Under the pieces are notes generated by a model, which searched no databases, was not told the DNA's origin, and saw only the letters and a program-made list of their open reading frames with translations. 64,000 nucleotides of DNA, taken from Paracoccus aminovorans. GTDB taxonomy: Bacteria; Pseudomonadota; Alphaproteobacteria; Rhodobacterales; Rhodobacteraceae. Each line of letters opens with the position of its first letter. Within the stretch, counting starts at the first letter, position 1. This document shows, one piece after another, positions 56,539-64,000 of the stretch. The stretch lies in contig NZ_LN832559.1 in the NCBI RefSeq assembly GCF_900005615.1, forward strand, positions 3,044,336 to 3,108,335. Direction: 5' to 3'. Position numbers and translations under genes: made by a program.

Positions 56539-58723
56539 GCTGTTCGGTCATCGGCATGTCAAAGCCCCCCTTGCCGTTCGGCAGGGCAATGCGAACGTTC
56601 TGCATCATGCCGACGTCTTCATGGTCGAGGATGTGACAATGCAGGACGAAATCGCCGATATACCTTTCATACCGCATCCGCACACGCGCGACATGATTGG
56701 GCGGGACGAACAGCGTATCCTTCCAGCTTCCCTTGAGCCCGGCATATTGCTCGGTATTGCCGTCCGTCCGGCCGCTGACATCCACCCAGGTCGAGGGGTC
56801 CAGCGGGTTGATCGACGGGTCATTCGGGTCGCTGTATTTCAGAATCTCGATGACTTCGAAGGGATTGACGTGGATATGGAAAGGATGCCCCGCCGGCCCG
56901 AAAGAGGTCAGCAGCCACTCCTCGGTTCCGCCAAGCGGCAGGATGCGGTCCAGAACCGCGCCGTCATATTCCTTGGCCCCGACCTGGAACAGCCCGGTGC
57001 CGCCAAGGAAATCCTGCCCGATCTCACCTATCGCGAAATCGGGCGGCGCAAAGTTGAAGGCAACGCTTTGCCGCCCGTTGATCTGATCCCGGGTGATCGG
57101 GGGGTGCTTGTTGAAGGCCACTAGTTTCATGCCGTCCTGCAGATCGGCAATGACGCGGTCCGCCACGTCACCCTCCAGCGCGGCCGTTGCCGAGGCGACG
57201 AGTTGGCTGAGGATGTGTTGGGACGGATCGGTTGAGGCAGGCTCTTCTGCCGGGTCGCCGACGGTTTCAACATTGACCAGTCCGAGGATCGCAGGCTCGT
57301 TTTCCAGCGCGTTGATGGAATCGGCAGAGTCGACGGGGGCGTTCAGGATGCAGTAGGTGCCAGCCTCGGGGAAGGTGACCAGCAGATCCTCGCGATAGCC
57401 GGGCTGCAGCCAAGTTTCGGTGCGCGGATCAAGCGCGGTCCGGGTCAGACCGTCCGTAGCCAGCCCCATGACCTCGACCGGCTCACCCGAGCAGACCTGC
57501 GCCACATCGATCTCGCCCTCGCCTTCCTCAAGCGCTTCGGACGCCACCTCGGCATCGGCGGCCTTGCGGATATGCAGGCGGATGGTCTGTCGGACACCGG
57601 CATGGATCAGCCGCCATCGTTCGACCGTGCCGACCGTGCTGCCCGAGAACGTCTTGCCGACGATGCCGTTGATCGCCGTATGCCGCCCGGAAACCGGCCA
57701 GGAATTGAATGTTATCTGATCGAACGCGTTGGTCGGGCCAGGCTCCAGCGTGCCGATATCGGCCGCGACCTCCTGTCCCTGATCGTCGGTTCCAGCGGCG
57801 TCGCACCGCCATGTTCCATCCTCATTGGTCTTGATCGCGCCCGCCTCGTCCCGGCAGGCATAGGCAATCTGCTGGAACAGCATCACCCGTTCGGGAAAGC
57901 GTGGCGCGTCGGCTTCCTCACCTTCGACGGGGCGCGGCAGGATCACATCCACGTCGCCGGGCGCCACCCATTGGTCGTCTGCCAGAACCGGAGCACGGTC
58001 GCCGCGAATGATGATCGCCCCGGCCATCCCGCTTGCCACCTGCGGCGCGGTCGAGCCGTGACGGTGCGAGTGATACCAGAACGTGCCGGCCGGATGATCA
58101 GGCGGAATCGGATATTCATAGGTGAACGAAATACCGGGATTAATCGTCAGCAGTACATTGTCGCCATTCCCGACGGGCGTGACCCAAAGCCCATGCGTAT
58201 GCATATTCGTCAGGTTGAAATTCGCGCAATGCGGCGTGTTATGATCCTCTGGCGTGGTATCGCAGGTTTCTGTCGTGCCGGGCAGAACCATTTCCTCTGC
58301 CGGCGGCAGTTCGTTATGGAGCGTCAGGCGGAATATATTGCCGGGCGCTAGTTCGACCTGAGGCGCGACGAGTTCGATCTGTTCGGTCTGCCGCCCCTGC
58401 GAATCCTCGACGTCGCCAAAATAGCCACGCAGGCGCACATTGTCGTAACCCTGCGGCGAATCTTTGGGAAATGCGGGGTTTCGGATGCGCCCGTCCACAT
58501 ATCCAACCCGCAAGTCGTAGCAGACATCACCGCCGACGCAGGCATTCTGGGCTGACAGTGCCGCGGTCCCATGATCGGCGTGGCCCGCCATCCCGTCATC
58601 CGGGGTTCGCAGAGCAGCCAATGGCAAATCATCGCTTTGCGCCCGCGCCTCGGTCGAAAGAAAAGGAGGCAGAAAAATAGAAACGATCGCCAGCGAGATG
58701 ATTTTCAGACAAGAAATTCGCAT
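56525..58723 (-). CDS. Secreted multicopper oxidase
   Basis: 732 residues, longer than typical laccases (about 500). Signal peptide ends near STEARA. Copper sites: NMHTHGLWV and FWYHSHRHGS (type 2/3), HPFHIHVNPF and HCHILDHEDVGMM (type 1/3, with Cys and the axial Met). It oxidises a metal ion or phenol and reduces O2 to water. Start at 58723 with GGAAGGG upstream. GC content is lower than in the core region, which suggests acquired DNA. Translationally linked to the metzincin-like gene. Confidence 0.93.
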   Translation of the reverse strand: MRISCLKIISLAIVSIFLPPFLSTEARAQSDDLPLAALRTPDDGMAGHADHGTAALSAQNACVGGDVCYDLRVGYVDGRIRNPAFPKDSPQGYDNVRLRGYFGDVEDSQGRQTEQIELVAPQVELAPGNIFRLTLHNELPPAEEMVLPGTTETCDTTPEDHNTPHCANFNLTNMHTHGLWVTPVGNGDNVLLTINPGISFTYEYPIPPDHPAGTFWYHSHRHGSTAPQVASGMAGAIIIRGDRAPVLADDQWVAPGDVDVILPRPVEGEEADAPRFPERVMLFQQIAYACRDEAGAIKTNEDGTWRCDAAGTDDQGQEVAADIGTLEPGPTNAFDQITFNSWPVSGRHTAINGIVGKTFSGSTVGTVERWRLIHAGVRQTIRLHIRKAADAEVASEALEEGEGEIDVAQVCSGEPVEVMGLATDGLTRTALDPRTETWLQPGYREDLLVTFPEAGTYCILNAPVDSADSINALENEPAILGLVNVETVGDPAEEPASTDPSQHILSQLVASATAALEGDVADRVIADLQDGMKLVAFNKHPPITRDQINGRQSVAFNFAPPDFAIGEIGQDFLGGTGLFQVGAKEYDGAVLDRILPLGGTEEWLLTSFGPAGHPFHIHVNPFEVIEILKYSDPNDPSINPLDPSTWVDVSGRTDGNTEQYAGLKGSWKDTLFVPPNHVARVRMRYERYIGDFVLHCHILDHEDVGMMQNVRIALPNGKGGFDMPMTEQHVGH

Positions 58724-58896
58724 GCCTAAACCCTTCCCTGAAGGAATAATGATAACCTACGAATGCCCGGAGACGCCTCATGAATTTAGCGATTTTATGC
58801 CCGCCCGATTCCAATTCAGGCCATGACTTATTGAAATAGCTTATCGCAATTTTGCGGCGATTGAAACAGGTTTCTGAACAGCCGGGCATGGAAGGG

Positions 58897-59133
58897 GGGT
58901 GTTGCAAAAGTCGGCGCGTGAGCGAGCTGCGCCCTTTCCCGTTCGCCTCATGCCACGCGTTCGATTTCGGCAGCGCCGAGCGCGTTGAAGCGGTTTATCA
59001 GTGTCACACGGATGTGGATTTCGGCGGTCTGGCGGTCCGGGTCACGTGATGCGATCCTCTCGCCGAAAACTTTCAAGCATCGCATCTTCGCCTCGATCCT
59101 GCTTCGGACGTGATAACCGCTCCATCGTTTCCA
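58897..59133 (-). mobile_element. C-terminal fragment of an IS5-family transposase with IS end
   Basis: The minus-strand frame reads WKRWSGYHVRSRIEAKMRCL (last catalytic Glu), then RDPDRQTAEIHIRVTLINRF, to the stop at 58948. A terminal repeat GGGTGTTGCAAAAGTC starts at 58897. The N-terminal part is missing, and the fragment breaks off 24 nt before the tRNA gene. Same family as the fragment at 52.1-52.5 kb but opposite in orientation. Confidence 0.75.
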
Positions 59134-59157
59134 GATGGTTCACCGCGTAAGCAGTAG

Positions 59158-59235
59158 GCACCCATAGCTCAGCTGGATAGAGCGCCACCCTCCGAGGGTG
59201 GAGGCCTCAGGTTCGAATCCTGGATGGGTGCGCCA
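59158..59235 (+). tRNA. tRNA-Arg (anticodon CCG)
   Basis: Full cloverleaf: acceptor GCACCCA / TGGGTGC, D arm GCTC..GAGC, anticodon stem CCACC / GGTGG with loop CTCCGAG (anticodon CCG, reads CGG), T arm TCAGG / CCTGG around TTCGAAT, discriminator G and an encoded CCA. tRNA-Arg genes are common island integration sites; no second copy of the 3' end was seen here. Confidence 0.95.
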
Positions 59236-59372
59236 TTTTTCAAAAGTCTCGTTTACCGGATATTTCTGGCTTTCCGTCAGATTTCTGACCCAATGGCCTT
59301 ATTGGCTGGTCTTGACGTCAATGCTTTGTCTTGGAACCAGCATGGGCTACGCTGTGATATTTCACATTGCTA

Positions 59373-60090
59373 TCAGGCGATCCCGTATTCTCCACTGACG
59401 AAAGCAAGATGTTGGTGAAGTTCGGTGATGAGCGCATGGCGGGGGCTATTTAGGCGTTGCAGAAGGCCGATCTGACGGAAGACGGTCGGCTCACCAAAGG
59501 GAAGCATGACCAGATCAGTCCGGGCTTCGACCGCGGCGATGCGCGGCACGACGGAAATACCAAGGCCATTCTCCACGCATGCCGTTACGGATGCGATCGT
59601 ATCCATCTCGGCGACGTCGGTGATCTGGATGTTCATCCGTCCGAGCTCTGTTTCGATAAGTCTGGCTAACGGGACGCTGCTGCGGAAGCGGATAAAGGGT
59701 AAGGTTCGCAAAGCGCTGCGCACATCCGATATCTGCGTGCCGGGCGGTGCGATCAGAAACAGCGGCTCGCGAATGAACGGCGACCAGTCCAGATCCCGTG
59801 ACGAGACACTGTTCTCGGCAATGATCGCAGCGTCAAGTCGCCCGGCCTGGACGTCACGCACCATGTCCTCGGAGTTTCCGACGGCGACGCGGACGCGCAG
59901 GTCGGGATGGTTCGCCACGATACGGGACACCGCCCGAGGCAGAAGGCCGATTGCACTTGTCCGGACAACCCCGATCACGAATTTTCCGATGACCCTGCGG
60001 CCCGAGATCGCGTCGATTGCATTTTCTGCCAGCCTGACAAGCTGGCTTGCGGAGTCGACCATCTGCAAGCCGGCGGCAATCAGCGTCGGT
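59373..60090 (-). pseudogene. LysR-type regulator, N-terminal HTH missing
   Basis: Reads the LysR effector domain from about AAGLQMVDSASQLVRLAENA through FVIGVVRTSAIGLLPRAVS to the C-terminus at 59373. The roughly 60-residue helix-turn-helix is gone; near 60085-60095 the DNA becomes a plus-strand TctA gene. Without the DNA-binding domain it cannot regulate. LysR genes normally stand divergent to tctCBA, which fits a single deletion. Confidence 0.7.
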
Positions 60091-61491
60091 GGTCGGATCG
60101 GCCCGACCGCAACGATTGCGGTCCTGCTGCCGATCACCTTCTTCCTGCCACCGTTGGCCGGCATCATCATGCTGGCGGGCATCTATTACGGCGCGCAATG
60201 TGGCGGCTCGACAACAGCGATTCTGGTCAACCTGCCGGGCGAGGCCTCGGCGGTGATCACGATACTGGACGGCTATCAGATGGCGAGACAGGGGCGCGCA
60301 GGGGCAGCGCTTGCGACTGCCGCACTCGGGTCGTTCTTCGCGGGCACCGTTGCGACCTTCGCCATCGCCATCGCCGGGCCTATGCTGGCCGGATTTGCGC
60401 TGAACTTCGGGCCTGCGGAATACGTCTCGCTGATGATCTTCGGCCTGCTGGCGGCAACCATTCTGGCCAGCGGCCCGGTGCTGAAGGCCATCGGCATGAT
60501 CCTCGTCGGTCTGATGCTGGGCATGGTCGGCACGGATCAGGCCACAGGGGCGGAACGCCTGACCTTCGGTTCGCTCGAACTTTTTGACGGCATCGACTTT
60601 ACCGTGATCGCCATCGGTCTGTTCGGCTTTTCCGAAATCATCGCCAATCTTGAACGCAGCGGCTTGGCCGGTGTGTCGGTGGCCAAGCTGACCCGCCTCT
60701 GGCCCTCGCGCGAGGATTTCCGCCGCGCATGGCCGGCTGTTCTGCGCGGCACCGGCATCGGCACACGCCTTGGCATCCTGCCGGGGGGTGGCGCGACACT
60801 CGCCTCTTTCAGCGCTTATTCTCTGGAAAAGAAGGTTTCAAAGACGCCCGAGAAGTTCGGCACCGGCATGGTCGAAGGCGTCGCCTCGCCCGAGGCCGCG
60901 AACAACGCCGCTGCGCAATCGTCCTTCATTCCGCTGCTGACACTGGGCATCCCGTCGAACAACATGATGGCGATGATGCTGTCGGCCTTCATGATCCACG
61001 GCATCACGCCGGGCCCGTCGGTACTGACCAACCAGCCCGAGATCTTCTGGGGCCTCGTCGCCTCGATGTGGATCGGGAATGCGCTGCTGGTCGTGATCAA
61101 CCTGCCGCTGATCGGGCTGTGGGTGAAGCTGCTGACGGTGCCCTATCGGCTGCTCTATCCGGCGATCCTGCTGTTCTGCTGCGTCGGCGTCTATTCGATG
61201 AACAACCGCATCTTCGACGTGCTGCTGGCGGCTGGCTTCGGCCTTCTGGGCTATGCCTTCCGTAAGGCAAAGTGCGAGCCGGGTCCGCTGTTGCTGGGCT
61301 TCGTGCTTGGACCTCTGCTGGAATCCAACCTGCGCCGGGCGATGCTGATCACACAGGGCGACGCCAGTATCTTCGTCGAACGTCCGATCAGTCTGGTGAT
61401 GCTGCTGGCCACTGTGGCGCTGCTGGCGATGATGATCCTGCCCAGCTTCCGCAAGAAGCGCGAAGAGGCGTTCCAGGAAGAGGAATCCTGA
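60091..61491 (+). pseudogene. 5'-truncated TctA-type tripartite tricarboxylate transporter
   Basis: The frame reads IGPTATIAVLLPITFFLPPL, then YGAQCGGSTTAILVNLPGE and ASPEAANNAAAQSSFIPLLT. This is the large membrane subunit from about residue 45 of the usual 500 to its normal end. The first transmembrane region, the start and the tctB/tctC partners are missing. The frame continues upstream only through the antisense of LysR. A terminator follows. Confidence 0.75.
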
Positions 61492-61501
61492 TCACGATAA
61501 G

Positions 61502-61533
61502 CGGCCGGGGGATAGCCCCGGCCGTTTCGATTT
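61502..61533 (+). terminator. Rho-independent terminator after tctA
   Basis: Stem CGGCCGGGG / CCCCGGCCG (61502-61510, 61516-61524), 5-nt loop, followed by TTTCGATTT. Confidence 0.8.
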
Positions 61534-61554
61534 CAGCCGCTCAGGGAGGAGCAC

Positions 61555-62505
61555 ATGCCGAACCATATGTCCCGCCGCACATTGCTGCAAACGACAGGCG
61601 CCACCGCCGCGATGCTGGCCCTCGGCGGCCGGATCCGCGCACAATCTGCGCCGTTCTCATCTGGAGAAAGCCGCCCCACCATCTTCGTGCCGCCCAAGGC
61701 CTGCGATGCGCATATCCATATCTTCGACACCCGTTTCCCGGCCTCGCCGCACTGGACCGGGCAGCCGGTCGAGGATGCGACGGTCGCCGCCTATCGCCAG
61801 TTGCAAGCGCGGATCGGCACCAGCCGGGCGGTTATCGTGAACCCTTCTACCTATGGCATCGATAACCGCTGCACGCTGGAGGCGACGCAGCGGATGGGGC
61901 GGGATGCCCGCGCAGTCGTAGTGGTCGATACCGACATCGCGCCGACCGATCTGAAAACGATGGCCGATCAGGGGGCTGTGGGAGTCCGCGTCAATTTCGT
62001 GACCGAGCAATCATGGGGCGAAACAACGGTCCAGCGTTTGCAGGACACCTGCCGACTGATCGCACCGCTGGGCTGGCACGTCCAGATCTATGCCAAGGCC
62101 GAACAGATTGAGGCGATGAGCGATGTGCTGGCCGGCCTGCCGGTGCCGTTGGTGATCGACCATCTGGGACGGCTGCCGTTGCCCGATGGCGTGGACCATC
62201 CTGCCTTCACCACGGTGCGGCGGCTGTTAGACGGTGGAAACACATGGGTGAAGCTGTCAGGCGCCTATCTGAACACCGAAACCGGTGCTCCTGCCTATGC
62301 CGACGCGACCGTGATTGCCAAAGTCTTGGCCGAAGCCGCGCCCGAACGCATGGTCTGGGGCAGCGACTGGCCGCATCGGGGTCAGAAATCGCTGCCCGAT
62401 GACGCGGTTCTGATCGACCTGCTAGCCGAGTGGGTGCCGGACGAGACGACACGAAACCGCATCCTCGTGGAGAACCCAGTCCAACTTTACGGATTTCAAG
62501 AGTGA
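61555..62505 (+). CDS. Amidohydrolase family 2 protein (PDC-lactonase-like), Tat-type leader
   Basis: 316 residues. Twin-arginine-like leader (SRRTLLQTTGATAAMLALGG). TIM barrel with the metal motif DAHIHIFD near the start, VIDHLGRLP mid-chain and WGSDWPHRG near the end. This resembles the amidohydrolase-2 group with 2-pyrone-4,6-dicarboxylate lactonase and galactarolactone isomerase. Substrate unknown; probably exported folded. Ribosome-binding site GGGAGGAG. It appears to be the only intact gene between the tRNA and the window end. Context with tctA suggests carboxylate or lactone use. Confidence 0.85.
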   Translation: MPNHMSRRTLLQTTGATAAMLALGGRIRAQSAPFSSGESRPTIFVPPKACDAHIHIFDTRFPASPHWTGQPVEDATVAAYRQLQARIGTSRAVIVNPSTYGIDNRCTLEATQRMGRDARAVVVVDTDIAPTDLKTMADQGAVGVRVNFVTEQSWGETTVQRLQDTCRLIAPLGWHVQIYAKAEQIEAMSDVLAGLPVPLVIDHLGRLPLPDGVDHPAFTTVRRLLDGGNTWVKLSGAYLNTETGAPAYADATVIAKVLAEAAPERMVWGSDWPHRGQKSLPDDAVLIDLLAEWVPDETTRNRILVENPVQLYGFQE

Positions 62506-62539
62506 TACAAGGAGGCACATCTCCTTTGCAGAGTAGAAG

Positions 62540-63293
62540 AATGCAACGCGGATCTATTTCTTCCTGACCCTGCTCTACATGGGCCTGTCGCTGGCCTATC
62601 GCTATCTTCTGGCCTGCATCGGGCGGTTCGTCTTTCCAAAGGGGGCAGCGATATGATCACCTTCACCTGGTAGCAAATCCTCTCGAACCTGCTCCTAGCG
62701 ACCCCGCTGGACGCTGGTGCTGTCGCTGATCACCTTCCTGGCCGGCGGCGCCTTCGGGCTGCTGATCTTAACCGCCCGGATATCGCGCCACCGCCCCCTG
62801 CGGACCGCCTGCCGGCCTATATCGAGGTCTTCCAAGGCACACCGCTGCTGATGCAGCTGTTCCTGGCCTATTTCGCGCTCAGCCTGATCGGGCTTGCGCC
62901 TGCCGCCCTTCGCCGCCGCCGTCATCGCCCTGACATTGTGGAGCAGCGCCTTCTGGGCTGCGTGCAGTCGATAGACCGCGGCCAAGGGGAGGGATCGGCC
63001 AGCCTATGGGCTATATCCAGCAGATGCGGCATATCATCCTGCCGCAGGCGATGCAGCTTGCGGTGCCGCCGACGGTCGCCTACTCGGTCCAGATCGTCAA
63101 GGCGACCGCGCTGACCTCGATCATCGGCTTCGTCGAACTGTCCCGCGCCGGGGCGATGATCAGCAACGCCACGTTCCGCCCGATGGAGGTCTACGGCATC
63201 GTGGTACTGATCTATTTCCTGTTGTGCTGGCCACTGTCGAAACTGAGTTCGTATCTGGAGCAAAGGCTGAATGTCGCTTATCGAAATCACTGA
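62540..63293 (+). pseudogene. Two decayed polar-amino-acid ABC permease genes
   Basis: 62540-62656 is the last 38 codons of a first permease (YFFLTLLYMGLSLAYRYLLA). Overlapping it by ATGA, a second permease starts at 62653 but meets TAG after MITFTW. It shifts frame at least twice (AYIEVFQGTPLLMQLFLAYF in one frame, QMRHIILPQAMQLAVPPTVA in another) and ends at 63293. The order is that of HisQ/HisM-type operons. Not functional. Confidence 0.75.
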
Positions 63294-63600
63294 GGTCGCC
63301 AAGTCCTATGGCGGCAATCCGTCCTGAAGGGTATCGACCTGCGGATCGAGGCGCGCGAGGTCGCCGCCATCATCGGCCGCAGCGGCTCGGGCAAAAGCAC
63401 GCTATTGCGCTGCATCAACGGGCTTGAAGGCGTCAACGAGGGCACGATCCGCGTCGCTGGCGCACATGTGGCGCAAGACGATCTGCGTCTGAAGGCATTG
63501 CGACAAAAGGTCGGTATGATTTTCCGGCAGTTCAACCTGTTCCCGCATCTGACCGCGCGGGAAAACGTCGTTATCGCGCAACGCGTGGTCAAGAAAACGC
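63271..63600 (+). pseudogene. Decayed, truncated polar-amino-acid ABC ATPase
   Basis: Starts MSLIEITEVAKSYGG at 63271, overlapping the permease stop, then a frameshift near 63322. The Walker A IIGRSGSGKST and Q-loop MIFRQFNLFPHLTARENV follow in the next frame. It ends abruptly near 63597, where a minus-strand cupin gene begins. Signature and Walker B are missing. Confidence 0.75.
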
Positions 63601-63726
63601 CCCGTAGCGGGCAGCCGTCTCATTCTCGTTGGCCTTGAACACCGCCGTCATCCGGCCGAGGGCGTAGCGCCGTCCCTCGCCCGGCGGCAGATGCAGGACA
63701 CCCTTGCCGGTGTGATCGTCGCTCAT
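63597..63726 (-). pseudogene. N-terminal fragment of a cupin-domain protein
   Basis: Starts MSDDHTGKGVLHLPPGEGRR with GGGAGGCAGCG upstream and reads ALGRMTAVFKANENETAARY before running into the ABC ATPase sequence. The opening resembles small cupin proteins; the beta barrel itself is lost. Deletion joint near 63597. Confidence 0.5.
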
Positions 63727-63785
63727 CGCTGCCTCCCAGGGTCGATGGAAAGATCTAAACAGCATAGCCTGCCGAGGCCCCGCTG

Positions 63786-64000
63786 TCAGGATTCTCGCTT
63801 TAGGAGCGTCCTGTTTCCACCCCCCAGCAGGATGAAGATCAGATTGAAGGCATTCAGCCCCGAGATCGCGACCAGCAACGGCTTGGTGGTGAATTCGTGC
63901 CAGCCCCAGCGCGACCAGGGCCAGCGTCAGGAGCGGGCTGAATTCCAACCATTCGCCGGGCCTTTCGCGGCGCGGCGCGGCAATGTGCGCATCGTCCAGG
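63786..64000 (-). pseudogene. Frameshifted C-terminal part of a membrane permease (AtoE-like)
   Basis: From the window edge, a minus-strand frame reads RERPGEWLEFSPLLTLALVA. Near 63897 it must shift to continue GWHEFTTKPLLVAISGLNAF and NLIFILLGGGN, ending at 63786. The hydrophobic pattern recalls the short-chain fatty acid permease family (AtoE), at moderate confidence. The gene's upstream part lies outside the window. Confidence 0.4.

Noticed and set aside
59506..60090. 5' extension of the tctA frame through the LysR region as a real fusion protein
   Set aside because: That part is the antisense of a recognisable LysR effector domain; the TctA similarity starts only at about 60097.

Overview
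The window is a high-GC (mostly about 65-68 %) alphaproteobacterial chromosome segment. Protein similarity points to Rhodobacterales, most probably Paracoccus: a Rhodobacter-type porin, a leuS-lptE-holA operon, a TIGR03862 flavoprotein, a DUF3576 lipoprotein and a doubled ProW-type permease. This is judged by eye, without a database search.

Layout. 0-26 kb is mainly core genome: a 1-Cys peroxiredoxin (5' end outside the window), a GT8 glycosyltransferase, rpsO/pnp with an extra Ala/Pro-rich gene between them, an RTX-like anchored protein, a PLP-binding YggS protein, a porin, leuS-lptE-holA-flavoprotein, a GST, two MFS carriers, an acid phosphatase, a GT4/GT29 pair, asd and a DUF4139 protein. 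23-32 kb holds a ProXVW-family osmolyte ABC transporter facing a complete TorR/TorS/TorT TMAO-sensing system, with two tor-box-like sequences in the shared promoter region. This suggests a TMAO or betaine uptake unit under TorTSR control.

32-51 kb is accessory. A decayed siderophore-uptake locus (TonB receptor fragment, ABC ATPase fragment, frameshifted binding protein) borders a large catabolic cluster. That cluster contains TetR and GntR/FCD regulators, a LivKFGMH-type ABC importer, a thioesterase, a quinone-oxidoreductase-like MDR, an acyl-CoA ligase, an alpha/beta hydrolase, a complete class I P450 chain (reductase, CxxHxxC ferredoxin, P450) and a divergent HyuA/HyuB hydantoinase/oxoprolinase pair. 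Two copies of a perfect palindrome, ATACAC-T-GTGTAT, sit inside the -35/-10 spacer of the hydrolase-led promoter and of the divergent P450/hyuA promoters. They tie the three transcripts into one apparent regulon. The substrate is unknown.

51-64 kb is a scrambled zone: truncated IS5-type transposases, an IS21 remnant, an intact 0.84-kb IS5-family element with a frameshift window, a deletion-fused parD/parE relic, a metzincin-like protein overlapping a multicopper oxidase, and a tRNA-Arg(CCG). After these come gene relics (LysR, TctA, polar amino acid ABC, cupin, fatty-acid-permease-like) around one intact amidohydrolase. No CRISPR array or rRNA was seen.
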